NCBI GenBank assembly: GCA_900315485.1
Contig: OMZI01000006.1
Coordinates: 1 to 64,000, forward strand
From: an uncultured Eubacteriales bacterium
Lineage (GTDB): Bacteria; Bacillota; Clostridia; Peptostreptococcales; Anaerovoracaceae
DNA: 64,000 bases
Direction: 5' to 3'
Translations under genes and position numbers: made by a program
Notes under the pieces: model-generated
Database searches by the model: none
The model's input: only the letters and a program-made list of their open reading frames with translations
Told to the model about the DNA's origin: nothing
In this document: positions 1 through 8,414 of the stretch, piece after piece
How the letters are laid out: each line of letters starts with the position of its first letter
Position numbering within the stretch: position 1 is the stretch's first letter

Positions 1-132
1 CCATTTGAATTATTTTTGAAATAGTTGTATCTTCACCTACTCTTGTGCTACGGCATTCTATATATCCCATCTCATTTATCGTAGCTGCGCTTACCGTATC
101 ACCTTCCTTTTTATCTACAGGAAGTGATTCAC
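1..132 (-). pseudogene. P-type metal ATPase internal fragment
   Basis: Read on the minus strand, this stretch encodes about 40 uninterrupted residues typical of the actuator domain of copper/heavy-metal P-type ATPases: an ESLPVDKKEGD segment, then ATINEMGYIE, then RVGEDTTISKII. In full ATPases a TGES loop comes first. Here the homology stops at the ES, where the sequence changes to that of a mobile-element protein on the other strand. The fragment runs off the left window edge, so the rest of the gene may lie outside. It could be an ATPase gene cut by a rearrangement or an assembly joint. Confidence 0.75.
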
Positions 133-662
133 AGTCAGGTTCCGGAGGTAACGACTCGACCGGCAGCAATGATTCAGATGATGAGGATGTTGTTGAGGAG
201 AATGCTTTCTCTACGCCGGGCAACGCTACTCTCGGAGATATGATCAAGAGCTCGGGATCCAAGGACTTCTATACGATTCGAACGGATAACGACAATACGT
301 TTTATCTGGTCATCGATCACTCCGGGAATATGGACAACGTTTACATGCTGTCTGCCATCGATGAAAACGATCTGAAGGATTTCCTGGAAGATGACGATGA
401 AAGCAGCGGAAGTCTTGTCCTGCCGGAGACAGTTCAGCCGGAGACTACGGAGAACGTACCGGAGACTACTGAAAAGGAGCAAAAGCAGGACCGCATTCCG
501 GGGATCATATCGCTCGTGCTTCTTGTGGCAGCAGGTATTGCCGGAGTAGTTCTGTTCAGGAGATATCGGAGAAACGCAGAGGAACCGGAGGATGACTATT
601 CGGAAAACATGGAAGGCGATGGACTTCCGACTGTAAATGAGGACGAAGAGTTCCTTGAGTAA
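45..662 (+). CDS. CD1107/DUF4366-family mobile element protein, 5' end replaced
   Basis: This is a membrane-anchored protein of unknown function that is standard cargo of clostridial conjugative elements. Family features start near residue 30: a Ser/Gly/Asp-rich linker, the core with FYTIRTDNDNTFYLVIDHSG and NVYMLSAIDENDL, a Glu/Thr/Pro-rich stalk, one membrane helix (about residues 150-170, IISLVLLVAAGIAGVVLF), and an acidic tail. Family members normally begin with a signal peptide. Here the first ~29 codons are antisense to a P-type ATPase fragment, the start would be a GTG at 45 without a ribosome binding site, and no signal peptide is evident. The genuine gene therefore begins around 130 and is probably 5'-truncated and not properly expressed. 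Confidence 0.7.
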   Translation: MLRHSIYPISFIVAALTVSPSFLSTGSDSQSGSGGNDSTGSNDSDDEDVVEENAFSTPGNATLGDMIKSSGSKDFYTIRTDNDNTFYLVIDHSGNMDNVYMLSAIDENDLKDFLEDDDESSGSLVLPETVQPETTENVPETTEKEQKQDRIPGIISLVLLVAAGIAGVVLFRRYRRNAEEPEDDYSENMEGDGLPTVNEDEEFLE

Positions 663-702
663 TGGACAGCCTGCTTTTGCAGGAGTAAGGAGAAAAACTG
701 AA

Positions 703-1707
703 ATGATGGATTTTAGTGAGTTTACAGAATATGTGAAGACACATATAACGGAGCATTTGCCGCCGGAGTATGGAGCGGCAGATATCCGGCTGGATGAAGT
801 CCAGAAGATGAATGAGCGCTATACGGGGCTGACCGTAAGGCTGGAAGACAAGGTATCTGCGCCTGTCGTCAATATGGAAATGTTTTATCAGCAGTACCAG
901 GACGACAGGCCGATCCCGGATGTAATGAAGGATATGGCAGAGATTGTGCCTGCATCGATCGATATCGATGTCATGAAGGATTACGAGCAGGTGAAGGACA
1001 AGCTGTTTATCAGACTGAATTCTCCGGAAGGCCATGACCAGATCATGGCAGACAGCCCGCACCGCATGGAAGCAGATCTCTTGATGACCTACCACATATA
1101 TATCCCGGACAGGGATGGAGACGGAGGCTTTATGTCAGCGCGGATAACCAATGACATGATGAAGGAGTTCGGCATCAGTCAGGAGCAGCTACATCAGGAT
1201 GCGATCGCAAGTACTGAGCAGATCTTTCAACCGAAGATCCAATCCATGATGGAGGCACTTACCGGCATTCCGGAAGAAGACCCACAGATGATGGTCGTGA
1301 CCAATGGAATTGGTTCACTCGGCGCCGGAGCTCTTTTCTGCAGCGGAGTGATGGACAAAGCTGCAGAGCATATGAAGGGCAATTACTTCATCCTACCATC
1401 ATCGATCCATGAAACGCTGGTCGTTCCGGACAACGGAAGCTTTGACCGGGCGGATCTGGAGAAGATGGTGAAGGAAGCCAATCGCACGGTTGTCGATCCG
1501 CAGGATCGACTGTCCGATTCCGTTTATCACTACGACAGCAAAGACCGCGTCTTTGAGAGAGCGGATGTCTACGAGAAGCGAACACAGGAGAAATCTGCAG
1601 AGAGAGGATCGATACTCGGAAAGTTGCAGGACAAGAAAGAGCAGATCGAACGCACCGCTCCGGGCATCAGTCAGAATAAGCAGCGTCAGGCTGGACTGGC
1701 GATCTAA
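703..1707 (+). CDS. DUF5688 family protein
   Basis: A cytoplasmic protein of about 334 residues resembling the DUF5688 family of clostridial integrative elements; its biochemical role is unknown. I chose ATG 703 because AAGGAG at 687-692 is well placed; an upstream in-frame start would run into the preceding gene. The body has no signal peptide or membrane helix. The last ~32 residues begin with SILGKLQDKKEQ, a C-terminal peptide that recurs in three other, unrelated proteins of this element. It lies directly downstream of the DUF4366 gene and upstream of the topoisomerase remnant, in the same direction. Confidence 0.65.
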   Translation: MMDFSEFTEYVKTHITEHLPPEYGAADIRLDEVQKMNERYTGLTVRLEDKVSAPVVNMEMFYQQYQDDRPIPDVMKDMAEIVPASIDIDVMKDYEQVKDKLFIRLNSPEGHDQIMADSPHRMEADLLMTYHIYIPDRDGDGGFMSARITNDMMKEFGISQEQLHQDAIASTEQIFQPKIQSMMEALTGIPEEDPQMMVVTNGIGSLGAGALFCSGVMDKAAEHMKGNYFILPSSIHETLVVPDNGSFDRADLEKMVKEANRTVVDPQDRLSDSVYHYDSKDRVFERADVYEKRTQEKSAERGSILGKLQDKKEQIERTAPGISQNKQRQAGLAI

Positions 1708-1722
1708 GGAGGGAGAGAGACC

Positions 1723-1872
1723 ATGACGAAGTATGAAGCACATGGAGGCAGAGAGACTGCCAGGAAGCAGCAGGAGCGTATCCGCTTCTACGAAAGCCGC
1801 GTGAAGGAAATGGACGCTGAACGCAGGAAGAAAGGCGAGAGTAAAGCCAGAAAGGAGCAGGCACAGAAATGA
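1723..1872 (+). CDS. small basic hypothetical protein (49 aa)
   Basis: A short gene with a strong ribosome binding site (AAGGAGGGAG, about 1707-1716) 6-7 bases before its ATG. Its stop codon overlaps the start of the next gene as ATGA (1869-1872). The product is highly charged, rich in Arg, Lys and Glu, and probably one long helix (RKQQERIRFYESRVKEMDAE). Small charged proteins of this type often sit before topB in such elements. I do not recognise a named family. The overlap and binding site argue that it is translated. Confidence 0.55.
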   Translation: MTKYEAHGGRETARKQQERIRFYESRVKEMDAERRKKGESKARKEQAQK

Positions 1873-2387
1873 GCAAAAGACCACTGATCATAGCCGAAAA
1901 ACCCAGCGTAGCGAAATCCCTTGCTAATGTCATCGGAGCCTATCAGGAGAAGAACGGCTACCTTGAAGGCAGGGAATGCATCGTCAGCTGGTGCCTCGGA
2001 CACCTGGCAGAATACGCCTTCCCAGAGAGCTATGACGAGAAGTATGCGGAATGGAATTTCGAAGACCTGCCGATCATCCCGGATCCGTGGAGACTGGCTG
2101 TGACAAAGGATAAAAAGAAGCAGTATACAGCGCTGAAGGAGCTGATGTGCAGGCAGGACATCGATTATGTGATCAACGCCTGCGATGCCGGACGTGAGGG
2201 AGAGCTGATCTTCCGAAGGGTATATCAGCTGGCGAAGTGCAAGCTCCCTGTGATGAGACTCTGGATCTCATCCATGGAGGATGAAGCGATAAGGGAAGGA
2301 GACATCGGCTCTATACAGCAGCACACCGATCACTTCGCCGCAGGATGCTGTCAATGTCATGGGGGATCTTATGCGCGGGCTGGATAG
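1869..2387 (+). pseudogene. topB: DNA topoisomerase III, N-terminal Toprim fragment
   Basis: The first ~140 codons encode the Toprim domain of a type IA topoisomerase of the TopB class: IIAEKPSVAKSLA at the N-terminus, CLGHLAEY, and the metal-binding DAGREGELIFRRVY. The segment ends with LWISSMEDEAIREG, after which a full enzyme would continue for several hundred residues including the catalytic tyrosine. Instead, from about 2,295 the DNA encodes a RadC-like protein in another frame, and the topB frame runs into about 28 meaningless residues. The gene has lost its strand-passage domains to a deletion and cannot make an active topoisomerase. Confidence 0.85.
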
Positions 2388-2943
2388 AGAGACCGTTTTT
2401 ATCATCAACATGGACAATAAGATGAGAGCCATAAATTACACGGCAGTCGCCCAGGGCGGCATCAATGCTTCCATGGTTCCAGTCGCGAACTGCTTCAAGG
2501 CGGCGCTGCTCTCGGCTAACGCTGCATGCGTTGCGCTATTACATAACCATCCGAGCGGAGATGCCACACCGTCGCAGGAAGATTTTGATGTAACAAAACG
2601 CATGGTTCAGGCGGGCAAATTGCTCGACATTCCCGTCATCGACCACATCATAATCGGCGCTTATCACGGTGAGCAGTTCAGCTTCCGGGAGAACTATCCG
2701 GACATGTTTTACGCTGAGCCGGATCTTTCGGTATTTCCGGAGATCGATACGAGCAAAGGCTGGCACGTGGCAGAAGAAAAGCCAGTATATGAAGCAGGGA
2801 ACAATAAAAGAAATCAAAACAATCAGGATGTGAAGGATCCTGCGAAGAAATCTGTAATCGAAAGACTATCCGAGAAGAAAGAGCAGGCAGCAGGAGTGGA
2901 TAGGGCTGCGCCTGTACATACAAAAAATGAATATTCGCTATAA
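2359..2943 (+). CDS. radC: RadC-like JAB/MPN-domain protein, 5' end affected by deletion
   Basis: A RadC-family protein with the JAMM metalloprotease-type motif HNHPSGDATPSQED at about residues 60-75. RadC-like genes are common cargo of conjugative elements; despite the name, no DNA repair role is firmly established. Recognisable RadC sequence begins upstream of the first ATG (TSALYSSTPITSPQDAVNV in the same frame from about 2300), and an in-frame TAA at 2290 lies just before it. The normal N-terminus is therefore gone and translation would start at ATG 2359 or depend on coupling to the topB remnant. The C-terminus carries the shared element peptide SVIERLSEKKEQ, 30 residues from the end. Confidence 0.75.
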   Translation: MGDLMRGLDRETVFIINMDNKMRAINYTAVAQGGINASMVPVANCFKAALLSANAACVALLHNHPSGDATPSQEDFDVTKRMVQAGKLLDIPVIDHIIIGAYHGEQFSFRENYPDMFYAEPDLSVFPEIDTSKGWHVAEEKPVYEAGNNKRNQNNQDVKDPAKKSVIERLSEKKEQAAGVDRAAPVHTKNEYSL

Positions 2944-2955
2944 CAGCATACAGCG

Positions 2956-2985
2956 CAGCCTCGTCAGACCGGCGAGGCTGATTTT
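2956..2985 (+). terminator. hairpin before the ardC-like gene
   Basis: CAGCCTCG (2956-2963) pairs perfectly with CGAGGCTG (2973-2980), followed by ATTTT. It lies just after the RadC-like stop and just before the GGAGGTG binding site of the next gene. It could be a weak terminator or attenuator; the U-run is short. Confidence 0.4.
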
Positions 2986-3000
2986 GGAGGTGAATACAGT

Positions 3001-4764
3001 ATGGCTGAAGAAGCTAGAAATAAATATCAGGAATGGGAGCAAAGGCGCAAAGAAAAGCTGGAAGAGATCACCGGCAGGATTGAGGAAGGAATGGCGCGCA
3101 TCATGGATTCTTCCGAGTTCAAAAACTACCTTTCGGTAATGGCGTCTTTCTACAATTATTCAGCTCGCAACACGCTCCTTATATTCATGCAGAAACCGGA
3201 TGCGACGCTTTGCGCGTCGTACACAGACTGGCAGCGCAAGTACAACCGCCAGGTCAATAAGGGTGAGAAGGGCATCCAGATCATTGCCCCGGCGCCATAC
3301 AAAATGAAGGTGGAAAGAGATCAGGTGGATACTGCGACAGGGCAGCCTGTTCTGGATGCTGACGGCAATCCGGTGAAAGCTGAAAAGGAGATTACAGTAC
3401 CGAGGTTCAAGGTCGTGAGTACATTTGACCTCAGCCAGACCAGCGGTGAGCCGTTGCCGGAGCTTGGCATCAAAGAACTGACAGCGGACGTGGAACACTA
3501 TGAGATGTTCATGGAGGCGATAAAGCGTATCTCACCTGTACCGATCCGCTTTGATGAGATCGAAGGCGGCGCAAAAGGTTATTACGATCCAGTCAAGAAG
3601 GAGATCGTTATCCAGAACGGCATGCCGCAGGAACAGACAATGAAAACATGCGTACACGAGCTAACGCACAGCCTGCTCCATGACAAAGATACTCTGAAAC
3701 TCAATGGAGAAGAGCTGAAGAAGGACCGTATGACCATAGAGATCGAAGCCGAGGCATGCGCTTTTGTCTGCCTTTCTCACTTTGGCTTTGAGGATGTCGG
3801 CGACTACAGCTTCCCGTATCTCACTTCATGGAGCAGCGGCAGGGATATGAAGGAGCTGCACGCATCGCTATCTACGATACAGCAGACATCATCACAGATC
3901 ATCTCGGGCATCGAAAAGGGCATGAGAGAACAGATGCTGGAACAGGATGTGGATCGCTTTGAGATCTACCAAATCCCAATCGGGAGCGAAAACCGTGACA
4001 AGAAGTTCGTCTCGATGGACGAGGTCACGAAGACTTACGGGGAGATCAGCCGCGACGATTACGCTCTGGTTTACACCTCTCCGCTGAAGGACGGTGAGAC
4101 GCTGGACAGTCTCTACGAGAAGTTCAATATCGACCCTCCGATGGATTATGCCGGTCACTCCATGTCCGTCAGCGATGTTGTCGTGCTTCATCAGAATCAT
4201 GAGGACAAGGCCTACTACGTGGACAGCATGGGATTCAAAGAGATTCCGTTTGCGCAGGGAGAACCATATGTGCCCGGCTGGGATAAGGATCAGCAGAGCA
4301 AGTCAGTACAGTATGTGGCCGGGATCGCAACACCGGGCGGATCAAAGGCGGCTATAGCAACTGAGAAGGGGTATTTTACCATCCAGCAGGATGGAAAAGA
4401 TTATAATTACACCTTTTATGACAAGGACTTCAAAGAGTACCACAGCGGTTCGTTGGTGGATTCAGGAATGAATCTGACGGAGGCGATAAAACATGTCCTG
4501 TGGCATTCCGGAGAGACGATAAGCAACGAGGCTGTTGTATACGGTGACATTGCAAGCAAGATCGATGAGATGCACAAAGCTTCGGAAGTAAGGTCGATAG
4601 ATGCTCCTTCGGCAGAAAGGATCGCGGATCAGCTACCGCAGCAGGGTAGACGGGAATCTATTCTAAGGTCACTCAGAGACAAGCAACAGAAGGTGAACGC
4701 AGAATTCGGATTTGACCGGCACGGACATAAGATCGATCAGAAACGAGGTGAGCAGACGTTATGA
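3001..4764 (+). CDS. ArdC-like antirestriction/zincin protein with YodL domain
   Basis: A polyvalent element protein. Residues about 1-100 resemble the ArdC N-terminal ssDNA-binding domain (YSARNTLLIFMQKPDAT, then YTDWQRKYNRQV). Residues about 165-270 form a zincin metallopeptidase domain with HELTHSLLHD and a downstream EAEACAFV glutamate. Residues about 325-420 form a YodL-type domain (YQIPIG, LYEKFNIDPP, GHSMSVSDVVVLH, YYVDSMGF). ArdC-type proteins are known to protect incoming conjugative DNA from restriction, and some are transferred with it. ATG 3001 is set by GGAGGTG at 2987-2993. The C-terminus carries SILRSLRDKQQK, the peptide shared with other element proteins. The stop overlaps the next start (ATGA). 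Confidence 0.8.
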   Translation: MAEEARNKYQEWEQRRKEKLEEITGRIEEGMARIMDSSEFKNYLSVMASFYNYSARNTLLIFMQKPDATLCASYTDWQRKYNRQVNKGEKGIQIIAPAPYKMKVERDQVDTATGQPVLDADGNPVKAEKEITVPRFKVVSTFDLSQTSGEPLPELGIKELTADVEHYEMFMEAIKRISPVPIRFDEIEGGAKGYYDPVKKEIVIQNGMPQEQTMKTCVHELTHSLLHDKDTLKLNGEELKKDRMTIEIEAEACAFVCLSHFGFEDVGDYSFPYLTSWSSGRDMKELHASLSTIQQTSSQIISGIEKGMREQMLEQDVDRFEIYQIPIGSENRDKKFVSMDEVTKTYGEISRDDYALVYTSPLKDGETLDSLYEKFNIDPPMDYAGHSMSVSDVVVLHQNHEDKAYYVDSMGFKEIPFAQGEPYVPGWDKDQQSKSVQYVAGIATPGGSKAAIATEKGYFTIQQDGKDYNYTFYDKDFKEYHSGSLVDSGMNLTEAIKHVLWHSGETISNEAVVYGDIASKIDEMHKASEVRSIDAPSAERIADQLPQQGRRESILRSLRDKQQKVNAEFGFDRHGHKIDQKRGEQTL

Positions 4765-5900
4765 GAAAGAATGTGAGAAATATACAAACGGCTGACAGCA
4801 GGATGGTTGTAGGGGCAGCATTTGCAGCAATAAGCCTGATTGTCATGGCATTGCTCGTGTTTACATGGATGCAGCCAGCTTTTGCTGCAGAAGGGGACGG
4901 AGCATCTGGTACCTCAGTAACGGTCACCATTAAAGCTGGCGAGCACGGTGTTGTTAACGAGAAAACCGGAGAGACCACTGAGACCGTATCCCAAGGGGAA
5001 GGTCTGAGGCTCGCAATCAGCTCTGAAGAAGGATATGTGATTGGCAGAGTTCTTTTGAATGATGAGCCGCTTGCAGCAAGCGACCTGAAAGAGTTGCTTG
5101 GTGAATCTGCAGGAGAGCTTGATCTGGAGGAACTGGACGACGATCTTTCAGTAGAAATCATTTTCATGACCACGTCGGAGTTTGAGATCCAGAAAGAGTA
5201 TGGGCAGGTAGCTGATGACCTAAACGGTGATGATACAGGGACGGATGATTCCCAACAGACATCTGATGATAGTGGAGAAGGCACGGATGAAATTTCAGGA
5301 GATACTTCTTCTGACACGAACACAGATCCATCTGATGGTACCGTGACAGATCCCGGAGATGACACGGAGGCGGATTTTACCGGCGATGAGTCTTCAGGTG
5401 ACGAAGACACTACGGGTGCAGACTCAGAATCTGTTGATGGGGACGATTCTTCTGAAGATTTGGACAGTCTCATAGATTCCACAGAAGCAGAAGATGGCGA
5501 CGATACAGATGACAGTATCAACTGGGGTACGACCGAAGATTCGGAGGACTCATCAGGTGATACAGGTACCACGGCAGTCGATGACACGGAAGTGACGACT
5601 GGAGAAGACGACTCAGCTTATGATGACAGCGAATCGGCTGATACGATAGATCAGGAATCGGATACCGAGAGTGAAACTAAAGTCAGCAGTCAGGCCGCTT
5701 ATATAGATACAGCGAAAGACGATTCTGACAGCACTGATGATGGAAAGGGAGATTATTACGATACACCGAAGACCGGGGATGAAAGGAACCCATGGATTTG
5801 GCTGGTGGTGCTGATCAGCGGACTTGTCATGATCGCTGTTTCTACCGGAATTCATATACGGAGTGCCATCCGTAAGCGAGACGGGAGGTGGAGCTCATGA
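4761..5900 (+). CDS. acidic cell-surface protein with sortase-type C-terminus
   Basis: A secreted, wall-attached protein of unknown ligand. A hydrophobic export segment covers about residues 15-42 and ends at AFAAEG, a plausible signal peptidase site. A small folded domain follows (about 45-145, including VTIKAGEHGVVNEKTGET), then about 170 residues very rich in Asp, Ser, Thr, Glu and Gly. The C-terminus has TPKTGD, a variant of the LPxTG sorting motif, then a hydrophobic helix (WIWLVVLISGLVMIAV) and a basic tail. Surface proteins on conjugative elements often aid donor-recipient contact; that role is inferred. Four-base overlaps link it to the genes on both sides. Confidence 0.75.
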   Translation: MRKNVRNIQTADSRMVVGAAFAAISLIVMALLVFTWMQPAFAAEGDGASGTSVTVTIKAGEHGVVNEKTGETTETVSQGEGLRLAISSEEGYVIGRVLLNDEPLAASDLKELLGESAGELDLEELDDDLSVEIIFMTTSEFEIQKEYGQVADDLNGDDTGTDDSQQTSDDSGEGTDEISGDTSSDTNTDPSDGTVTDPGDDTEADFTGDESSGDEDTTGADSESVDGDDSSEDLDSLIDSTEAEDGDDTDDSINWGTTEDSEDSSGDTGTTAVDDTEVTTGEDDSAYDDSESADTIDQESDTESETKVSSQAAYIDTAKDDSDSTDDGKGDYYDTPKTGDERNPWIWLVVLISGLVMIAVSTGIHIRSAIRKRDGRWSS

Positions 5901-7084
5901 AGACTTCAGGAACGCAGCTAAATGCTAAAGCCCGATGTATATCCTTTGTGCTGATCATGATGCTGATTATGGCACTCACACTGAACATGGGAACGTATGA
6001 TGCATATGCGCTCTCAGTGCCGAAGATCACCATCGATGCAGCAAGCCTGAAAGCAGACAGCGCAGATAACATCGTGATTACAGGTACAGTATCTCGGAGC
6101 AAGGGACAGGCAATCAACCTCCTGGCTGCAGACGGTGAAACAGTCCTTGCTCAGACGACTGCGGGGACCGGTGACGGATCATCTACATTTAAGTTATCAG
6201 TTCCTGCAAAATATGCGAATGATCACATGAGCGGTACCGGCTCGTTCAGTGTATATGTTCAGAGTCAAGCAGTGAAAGGATTGGCTGCATCAAAAAAAGC
6301 TGAGGCCAATGTTGTAGTCAGGATCCAGAAATCACAGACGATCACTGCTCCGTCAAGTATCACTCTGACCAACCTCAGGACATCGGATGTGATCAAGGCG
6401 AAGGCGTCGTCCGGGCTGAAACTGACTTATAAGAGCAGTAATTCACAGGTTGTTACCGTTAAGAGCAACGGTGAAATCAAGCGGAAGAAGAACGGCAAGG
6501 CAACGATCACTATCACGCAGGCGGGAAACAATAATTACAGCCCTGCTACCAAGACTGTTCAGGTCACATGCCGTAAAAGTACAAAGCAGGAGCAAATCGA
6601 TGGCGCTGTGGCCTGGGCAATCAAGATCGCGAATGACAACAGCTTCACCTATGGTACCGGTAGCGGGGCACATCATAACGGATGCTATTTCTGCGGGACG
6701 AACTACGGCCCGAGGAAATACATGAAGCCGAGCAAGAAATACAGGAAGACCTATTGTTGCAATCCGTTCGTACATGCAGCCTATGCACACGGAGCACAGC
6801 ATCCAAAAATGCTCAAATACTGCAGGAAGGCGTCTGCAATTGACATGACTAAGGCATCCTACTATAGATTTGGCTGCTGGAAGTGCGTTGGCAAACCAGC
6901 ATACAAGAATCTGCAAAAGGGAGATGTGCTTGTAAAGTCGACGCACGTAGCCATGTATATAGGAAAGGGCAAGATGGTAGAAGCCTCCGGTGGCAACTGG
7001 TCAGCTTCGTCCATCGCAGTCAAGAAGATGAGTAAGTCCCGGTATAACGGATTCACATATGTCATGCGCTACACCGGATACTGA
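5897..7084 (+). CDS. secreted NlpC/P60-like cell-wall hydrolase with Ig-like region
   Basis: An exported protein, probably a peptidoglycan hydrolase opening the wall for conjugation. Residues about 12-38 are a signal peptide. Residues about 40-225 form two beta-rich regions, the second bacterial Ig-like (QTITAPSSITLTNL, YKSSNSQVVTVKSNGEI). The C-terminal ~170 residues look like a cysteine peptidase fold: a Cys-Asn pair in YCCNPFVHAAYAHG and a His in STHVAMYIGKGKMVEA. The domain is unusually cysteine-rich (CYFCG, FGCWKCVG), which may mean disulfides or a metal site. ATG 5897 follows GGAGGTGGAG and overlaps the previous stop. Confidence 0.7.
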   Translation: MKTSGTQLNAKARCISFVLIMMLIMALTLNMGTYDAYALSVPKITIDAASLKADSADNIVITGTVSRSKGQAINLLAADGETVLAQTTAGTGDGSSTFKLSVPAKYANDHMSGTGSFSVYVQSQAVKGLAASKKAEANVVVRIQKSQTITAPSSITLTNLRTSDVIKAKASSGLKLTYKSSNSQVVTVKSNGEIKRKKNGKATITITQAGNNNYSPATKTVQVTCRKSTKQEQIDGAVAWAIKIANDNSFTYGTGSGAHHNGCYFCGTNYGPRKYMKPSKKYRKTYCCNPFVHAAYAHGAQHPKMLKYCRKASAIDMTKASYYRFGCWKCVGKPAYKNLQKGDVLVKSTHVAMYIGKGKMVEASGGNWSASSIAVKKMSKSRYNGFTYVMRYTGY

Positions 7085-7110
7085 TGACAAGAGAGAGGAG
7101 AAAAATCGAG

Positions 7111-7392
7111 ATGAGAATAGACTTCACAGAAGATGAGATGCTGATTATGGCGATGTATAAGGCAGATAGCAAGGACGCTAGTCTGGATCTGATGGAGGAA
7201 GCTTTGTTCGCTCTGGAACAGGATCCGGCAATGGCGGAGCTCATTGGGGAGACGATCAACAAGCTGACACAGCTGACGGACGAGGAATACCTTCAGGTGG
7301 ACTTCAGTGATTACGATCACCAGTTGGACAGCATAATGGATGAAGCCGATGAGCCAACCATTGAGTTGAATGCGACAGATGAGGGTGCGTGA
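7111..7392 (+). CDS. transposon-transfer assisting protein-like
   Basis: A small acidic protein of about 93 residues, similar in length and pattern to the transposon-transfer assisting family of Tn916/Tn1549-like elements: an N-terminal FTEDEMLIMAMY, a middle helix, and LTQLTDEEYLQVDF near the end. The molecular role of the family is not known. I prefer ATG 7111 over an upstream ATG at 7084, because GAGAGGAG at 7093-7100 is at the right distance and the conserved sequence starts there. Its stop overlaps the next gene by one base. Confidence 0.55.
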   Translation: MRIDFTEDEMLIMAMYKADSKDASLDLMEEALFALEQDPAMAELIGETINKLTQLTDEEYLQVDFSDYDHQLDSIMDEADEPTIELNATDEGA

Positions 7393-8282
7393 TGATTGCA
7401 GATGGCTTTGAGCTGTACAAGTTGAAAAATGATGGTCAGCTTCAAGAGCTCCAGTTCAGACCATACAGATATCTACGCGAGCACGGAATCGCTGCTCGGA
7501 TAGAAAGCTACGATCTCGTGCTTCGAGGAGAACTGAAGGATCATGAAAATGTAAAGATGCTCAAAGAACGATTGAGTAAAGAACTGCCTTCGGCTGAGCA
7601 TGCTCGCAGCTGTGGTTCTGAAATGGATGCTGCTCATGATCAGGCCAGCTTTTGCATAAATGTTGGCGACGTTATTGCTATTACAAGGAAAGGCCTTACC
7701 ACAGCTTACTACGTTGATCCTACACGGCTCATTCTGCTTCCGGACTTCTTTCATCAGCCTGCATCCGGCGCATTGATCACAATTGACACTGATAATTTCC
7801 CCTTAGACGGACGAAAAGGCAGCTGGATGACCATTGATACCTTGAGAATCGATGGCAAAAACCTGTTTCTGATGCAGAGCCAGGATTATGGCAAAGATGC
7901 CCCATTTGTCATCGTCGATGAAGCCGGAAAGGAATTTGCTGCAGATAAGAATGGCTTTACCGAGGATGTGATAGAGCAAATTCGGAGTTCTCTGAAAGAG
8001 CTAGAAGCAAGACAGACCGCCTCAACGATAGATGCTCCGGATAAGAAACCAAAGCTCGAAGTCTGGCAGCAATACTTTGAGAACGGAGAATATCTGCGAG
8101 CCGCAGAGATCACCGAAGAACAGAATTACAACATGATCGACGGCACAATGAATAACCGAGCACCGCGACGGTCTGTTCTGGAGCGACTGCAGGAAAAACA
8201 GACAGAAGTGAAGGGTATATCTGCTCCTGTGCCTTTTCCGGAAATCAATCTGGAAAATGATAACGAGCTTATTCGAAAATAA
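7392..8282 (+). CDS. YodL / DUF4316 domain protein
   Basis: A cytoplasmic polyvalent-type protein of about 296 residues. The N-terminus resembles a degenerate YodL domain (FELYKLKNDGQLQELQF, YDLVLRGEL). The middle contains a conserved element block (MTIDTLRIDGKNLFLMQSQDYG, then PFVIVDEAGKEFAA). The C-terminus matches DUF4316 (KLEVWQQYFENGEYLRAAE, NYNMIDGTMNNR). The function of these domains is unknown. It ends with the shared element peptide, here SVLERLQEKQTE, 36 residues from the C-terminus. It is the last gene of the leftward cargo operon; a hairpin follows at 8415. Confidence 0.65.
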   Translation: MIADGFELYKLKNDGQLQELQFRPYRYLREHGIAARIESYDLVLRGELKDHENVKMLKERLSKELPSAEHARSCGSEMDAAHDQASFCINVGDVIAITRKGLTTAYYVDPTRLILLPDFFHQPASGALITIDTDNFPLDGRKGSWMTIDTLRIDGKNLFLMQSQDYGKDAPFVIVDEAGKEFAADKNGFTEDVIEQIRSSLKELEARQTASTIDAPDKKPKLEVWQQYFENGEYLRAAEITEEQNYNMIDGTMNNRAPRRSVLERLQEKQTEVKGISAPVPFPEINLENDNELIRK

Positions 8283-8414
8283 CAGTGATTCAAACAAACA
8301 AATAGTGGCTGTTTTATAAATCGACATATACAGTTTCAGTTAATCGGTTAATTCGTTGTGTATCGCTCGATTATACGAACAAAAAGCAAATTCAAATTGC
8401 GCATAATAGAATTC

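Noticed and set aside
45-131. Apparent signal peptide at the N-terminus of the DUF4366 protein
   Set aside because: The hydrophobic residues come from DNA that is clearly P-type ATPase coding sequence on the opposite strand, so they are not a real export signal.
4673-5587. Long minus-strand open frame of 304 codons opposite the acidic surface protein
   Set aside because: Its Ser/Pro/Val-rich sequence is the antisense of the Asp/Ser/Thr repeats; it has no ribosome binding site or family features.
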